Shown piece after piece: positions 60,754-64,000 of a stretch of 64,000 nucleotides of DNA. The notes below the pieces were generated by a model, which was not told where the DNA came from, ran no database searches, and saw nothing but the letters and a program-made list of their open reading frames with translations. The stretch is from Saprospiraceae bacterium. GTDB lineage: Bacteria; Bacteroidota; Bacteroidia; Chitinophagales; Saprospiraceae. Every line of letters begins with the position of its first letter. The first letter of the stretch is position 1. Made by a program: the position numbers and the translations under genes. The stretch covers positions 69,703-133,702 of the forward strand of contig JAHDHL010000002.1 of the NCBI GenBank assembly GCA_020631355.1. The letters run 5' to 3'.

Positions 60754-62337
60754 TTAAGAAAACTGCTTAGCTACATCAGCAGCTACTTCAGCAGTGATTT
60801 TCTGATCTTCCTTGTTCCACTTACCAGAAGCGAAGTTAGCCATAACCTCAGGCTGTAATTGCTTCATTTTCAATAGGAACAATTCTTCGAACTCCTTAAC
60901 CTTACCGGTAGGGATACTTCTAAGAAGATTATTGGTACCACAATAGATGATAGCGATTTGCTCCTCTACCCTTAGTGGTGAATACTGACCTTGCTTCAGG
61001 ATTTCCACGTTTCTGGCACCCTTATCCAATACTAGCTTAGTGGCTGCATCCAAGTCAGAACCGAATTTGGAGAATGCCTCCAACTCACGATACTGAGCCT
61101 GATCCAGTTTCAATGTACCAGATACTTTCTTCATGGACTTGATCTGTGCGGATCCACCTACACGAGATACGGAGATACCTACGTTAATCGCTGGACGAAC
61201 ACCTGAGTTGAACAAGTTGGATTCCAAGAAAATCTGACCATCCGTAATGGAGATTACGTTGGTTGGGATATATGCAGAAACGTCACCCGCTTGTGTTTCG
61301 ATGATTGGAAGAGCAGTCAATGAACCACCACCTTTCACCAAACCAGCATCCTTCAAGGAAGCAGGCAAGTCATTCATATCATTGGCAATAGCATCATTGT
61401 TGATAACCTTGGCAGCACGCTCCAATAAACGGGAGTGAAGGTAGAATACATCACCAGGATATGCCTCACGACCCGGAGGACGTCTCAACAACAAAGATAC
61501 CTCACGGTATGCAACCGCTTGCTTGGACAAGTCATCGTATACGATCAATGCAGGACGACCTGTATCACGGAAAAACTCACCGATTGCAGCTCCTGCGAAT
61601 GGCGCATAGAACTGAAGTGGTGCAGGATCAGAAGCAGAAGCGGAAACGATTACAGTGTAATCCATTGCTCCGTTAGCTTCCAAGGTACGAGCTACGTTTG
61701 CAACTGTAGATGCTTTCTGACCAGAAGCCACATAGATACAGAATACAGGCTCTCCCTTTTCGTAGAATTCCTTTTGGTTGATGATGGTATCGATAGCAAT
61801 CGCTGTCTTACCAGTCTGACGGTCACCAATAATCAACTCACGCTGACCCCTTCCGATAGGAATCATGGAATCAATCGCCTTGATACCTGTCTGTAATGGC
61901 TCAGCCACAGGTTCTCTGTAGATTACACCAGGAGCCTTACGCTCGATTGGCATATCATAAGTATCACCAGTGATAGGACCCTTACCATCAATAGGTTGTC
62001 CTAGTGTATTCACAACACGACCAACCATACCCTCTCCTACCTTGATAGAAGCGATACGACCAGTACGGCTTACAGTTGAACCTTCCTTGATTCCGTCTGA
62101 TGGTCCCATAAGTACCACACCAACGTTATCTTCCTCAAGGTTCAAAACGATAGCCTGAACACCATTGGCAAACTCAACAAGCTCACCTGCCTTGGCATTA
62201 TTCAAACCATAAACACGTGCAATACCGTCACCTACCTGCAATACAGTTCCTACTTCTTCCAATTCAGTAGCTGTATTGAAACCGGATAACTGCTGCTTCA
62301 GGATCGCACTTATTTCATCAGGTTTTACATCAACCAT
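60754..62337 (-). CDS. atpA: ATP synthase F1 subunit alpha
   Basis: A 527-residue catalytic-head subunit. The P-loop is [14 protein letters not shown], and [40 protein letters not shown] and the arginine-finger region [17 protein letters not shown]-type sequence (here [17 protein letters not shown]) are intact. The N-terminus [20 protein letters not shown] and length match Bacteroidota proteins. It is followed by atpG. Confidence 0.98.
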   Translation of the reverse strand: MVDVKPDEISAILKQQLSGFNTATELEEVGTVLQVGDGIARVYGLNNAKAGELVEFANGVQAIVLNLEEDNVGVVLMGPSDGIKEGSTVSRTGRIASIKVGEGMVGRVVNTLGQPIDGKGPITGDTYDMPIERKAPGVIYREPVAEPLQTGIKAIDSMIPIGRGQRELIIGDRQTGKTAIAIDTIINQKEFYEKGEPVFCIYVASGQKASTVANVARTLEANGAMDYTVIVSASASDPAPLQFYAPFAGAAIGEFFRDTGRPALIVYDDLSKQAVAYREVSLLLRRPPGREAYPGDVFYLHSRLLERAAKVINNDAIANDMNDLPASLKDAGLVKGGGSLTALPIIETQAGDVSAYIPTNVISITDGQIFLESNLFNSGVRPAINVGISVSRVGGSAQIKSMKKVSGTLKLDQAQYRELEAFSKFGSDLDAATKLVLDKGARNVEILKQGQYSPLRVEEQIAIIYCGTNNLLRSIPTGKVKEFEELFLLKMKQLQPEVMANFASGKWNKEDQKITAEVAADVAKQFS

Positions 62338-62432
62338 TTTCCGAGTATTTAATAATTATCTAAATGTAGCCTAAGTTGCCATCATCCGAATTTCCAGAAT
62401 TTCGAATGGATGGGTAGTAACAGAGACTAGGA

Positions 62433-62993
62433 TTAAAATTCTTTTACATATTGATTCTGCTCGAACTCTTTCTTCAAAAGAGCCAATTTGTGAGCTACGC
62501 TTGAATCGTAACGTTTGTTATCGAATTCGATAACGAATCCTCCAATGAGGCTTTCATCCACTGCCACTTCCAACTCAACATTCTCATCCGTAGCTTCAGA
62601 AGCTAGGATACTTTTGCGCAATGCTTCTAATCCGTCTTCTGACAAAGGAGTGGCCGTAGTCAACTTGACGGAAGAAATATGCTTCAAGGTCTTGTACTGC
62701 AAACGGAATTCCTTTGCAATGGCAGGCAAATAAGCTTCCCTCCCTTTCTTCAGAATCAAATCGAAGAACAAGGATGTCAGTTTACTCAACTTATCGCCGA
62801 ATACAGCCTTAAATATGGATTGCTTCTTATCTGACTTAATGATGGGACTATTCAACATCAAGGAAAAATCCTTATTGCTAGCCACTTGGTCAAAAAGGTC
62901 AAAGTCTGCCAAAACCGTATCCAAACTATCTTTTTCGATAGCAAGGTCAATCAATGATTTGGCATATCTGGAAGCGATTCTTTGTACACTCAT
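62433..62993 (-). CDS. atpH: ATP synthase F1 subunit delta
   Basis: A 186-residue peripheral-stalk subunit. The N-terminal helical domain starts RIASRYAKSLIDLAIEKDSL and the C-terminal motif VDESLIGGFVIEFDNKRYDS is the family signature. It connects the b subunits to the F1 head. Located between atpF and atpA as usual. Confidence 0.93.
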   Translation of the reverse strand: MSVQRIASRYAKSLIDLAIEKDSLDTVLADFDLFDQVASNKDFSLMLNSPIIKSDKKQSIFKAVFGDKLSKLTSLFFDLILKKGREAYLPAIAKEFRLQYKTLKHISSVKLTTATPLSEDGLEALRKSILASEATDENVELEVAVDESLIGGFVIEFDNKRYDSSVAHKLALLKKEFEQNQYVKEF

Positions 62994-63008
62994 GTTGTTA
63001 GATTTTAA

Positions 63009-63081
63009 GATTCAAAGATTATGAGATCTTGAGATATAATATCTCATCATCCCGATATCTGATCATCTCGATATCTTAATC
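63009..63081 (-). repeat. Long imperfect inverted repeat between atpF and atpH
   Basis: The gap starts and ends with AAGATT/AATCTT and carries nested GAGAT/ATCTC and GATATC-type units (GAGATATAATATCTC at 63031-63045). It folds on itself across the whole gap, like the atpA-atpG spacer. Confidence 0.5.
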
Positions 63082-63591
63082 TTAATTCAACTTAATATCA
63101 TCCACTAAGCCTTTCACGAAAGCTTCCTGCTCCGCATTGCCTTTCAATTCCTTACGAAGAATCTTTTCGGCAATATCCAAGGCCATGGTACCTGCGTCGT
63201 TCTTGATGGTCACCATTGCTTCCATCTTACGGTTTTCGATTTCCTCCAAGGCACTATCCACCTTGATACGGAATTCCTCGTCCGCCTTAGCTTTCTGCTC
63301 CTTACGGTAAGCTTCAGCTGCTTCCTTAGCTTCCAGAAGAATATTGGAACGTTCTTCCTTAGCCTCATCCAACAACTTTTGGTGCTCAGACTTCAAGTTT
63401 GCCATTTCCTGACGAGCCTTAGTAGCCTCATCCAATGCATTTTGGATATCATCTTCCCTTTCTCTCAAAGCCTTGGCAATCGGCTTGAATGCGAAACGGG
63501 ACATCAATAACCAGAACAAAGAAAAGATAAGGATAGTCCATATCATCAAACCCGGCTCGGGGATAAAGGGATAAAATTTTGCTAAAATCAT
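63082..63591 (-). CDS. atpF: ATP synthase F0 subunit b
   Basis: A 169-residue peripheral-stalk subunit. One N-terminal membrane helix (PGLMIWTILIFSLFWLLMSR, residues 13-32) is followed by a long coiled coil (EREDDIQNALDEATKARQEM, AEEYRKEQKAKADEEFRIKV-type sequence) to the C-terminus. This is the standard b subunit. It follows atpE after a 103-base gap that contains a strong hairpin. Confidence 0.95.
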   Translation of the reverse strand: MILAKFYPFIPEPGLMIWTILIFSLFWLLMSRFAFKPIAKALREREDDIQNALDEATKARQEMANLKSEHQKLLDEAKEERSNILLEAKEAAEAYRKEQKAKADEEFRIKVDSALEEIENRKMEAMVTIKNDAGTMALDIAEKILRKELKGNAEQEAFVKGLVDDIKLN

Positions 63592-63637
63592 TTCTAATAT
63601 GAATTATATATCGAACTAAAATGATGTCTTTGAAAGA

Positions 63638-63672
63638 GGGCGGCCATATAACCAACCGTTATACCGCCACCC
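63638..63672 (-). repeat. Hairpin between atpE and atpF
   Basis: On the minus strand GGGTGGCGGTATAAC pairs with GTTATATGGCCGCCC over 15 positions (one mismatch, two wobbles) around GGTTG. It lies just after atpE, the subunit needed in the most copies. It may protect the upstream atpE mRNA or reduce read-through to atpF. Confidence 0.65.
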
Positions 63673-63694
63673 TGTTTTTTTGTGATGGCCTTTC

Positions 63695-63934
<240 letters not shown>

Positions 63935-63944
63935 TTATTCAATA

Positions 63945-64000
63945 TTAGTGGTGTGCCTCCTCTACTGCCGCACTAAAATAAGCTGCAGATAGAATACAGA
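63945..64000 (-). CDS. atpB: ATP synthase F0 subunit a (3' end only)
   Basis: The last 17 codons before the stop at 63945 read ILSAAYFSAAVEEAHH preceded by a cysteine. This matches the C-terminal end of subunit a in Bacteroidota, where an AVEEH-like tail follows the last helix. The gene continues beyond the window edge. Position directly upstream of atpE supports the call. Confidence 0.8.
   Translation of the reverse strand, partial: CILSAAYFSAAVEEAHH

Overview
The window comes from a bacterium of the phylum Bacteroidota, most likely a Saprospiria/Lewinella-type marine heterotroph. The support is type IX secretion (T9SS) sorting domains of both the classical and the gliding-motility type, a TonB-dependent receptor paired with a DUF4249 lipoprotein, DUF4476, DUF2795 and DUF6249 proteins, many TPR proteins, TAnnTTTG promoter boxes, and an ATP synthase operon without beta and epsilon genes at its visible end. 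No rRNA, tRNA, CRISPR array, insertion sequence or prophage was seen, so this looks like chromosomal DNA with accessory patches.

Layout. 1-5.4 kb (minus strand): a secreted T9SS protein cut by the window edge, a class IV aminotransferase, two tandem paralogous TPR proteins, and both subunits of a 3-oxoacid CoA-transferase. 5.5-8.5 kb: an ECF sigma factor regulon made of sigma, anti-sigma, an esterase, a small acidic lipoprotein and a divergent membrane protein. Three matching promoters (TTGTAACC, 16-17 bases, CGTC) explain its wiring. 8.6-13.7 kb: two unknown membrane proteins, a MEST-like alpha/beta hydrolase and a lipoxygenase-fold protein that has lost iron ligands. 13.8-19.7 kb (minus): a persulfide dioxygenase/rhodanese fusion, then a string running from a WecA-like transferase through FluC, Ogt, DUF983 and a STAS-less SulP transporter to a lipoprotein. 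19.8-25.9 kb (plus): TPR proteins, pyruvate kinase, dUTPase and a sugar nucleotidyltransferase. 26.0-30 kb: a secreted protein with a broken sorting domain, and an AT-rich pair of an unknown protein and a cytoplasmic WD40 propeller. 30.1-35.3 kb: an RlpA-like protein, a pterin dehydratase, a dihydroorotase-like pseudoenzyme and a BatA/VWA protein. 35.9-43.4 kb: a large gliding-type secreted protein, riboflavin synthase, a second MEST-like hydrolase, an FMN reductase, a PAS histidine kinase and a DUF2795 protein. 43.7-49.4 kb (minus): a transglutaminase-fold protein, the DUF4249/TonB receptor pair and a DUF4476 protein. 49.7-53.1 kb (plus): a four-gene accessory run of AlbA_2, a DUF434-DUF5616-DUF6884 fusion, an outer-membrane protein and a nucleotidyltransferase. 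53.1-59.5 kb: a lipoprotein, a pair of repeated RNA hairpin elements, a 1014-residue secreted T9SS protein, a helical-repeat protein and an envelope protein. 59.8-64.0 kb (minus): ATP synthase genes in transcription order B-E-F-H-A-G.

The best candidates for undescribed biology are: the DUF434-fusion/AlbA_2/nucleotidyltransferase cassette; the self-contained ECF regulon; the duplicated hairpin-plus-terminator element at 53.7-54.0 kb, which looks like a small structured RNA family; the lipoxygenase-fold protein without its first iron ligand beside an epoxide-hydrolase-fold enzyme; and the WD40/unknown protein pair. Family names come from remembered motifs, not from searches.
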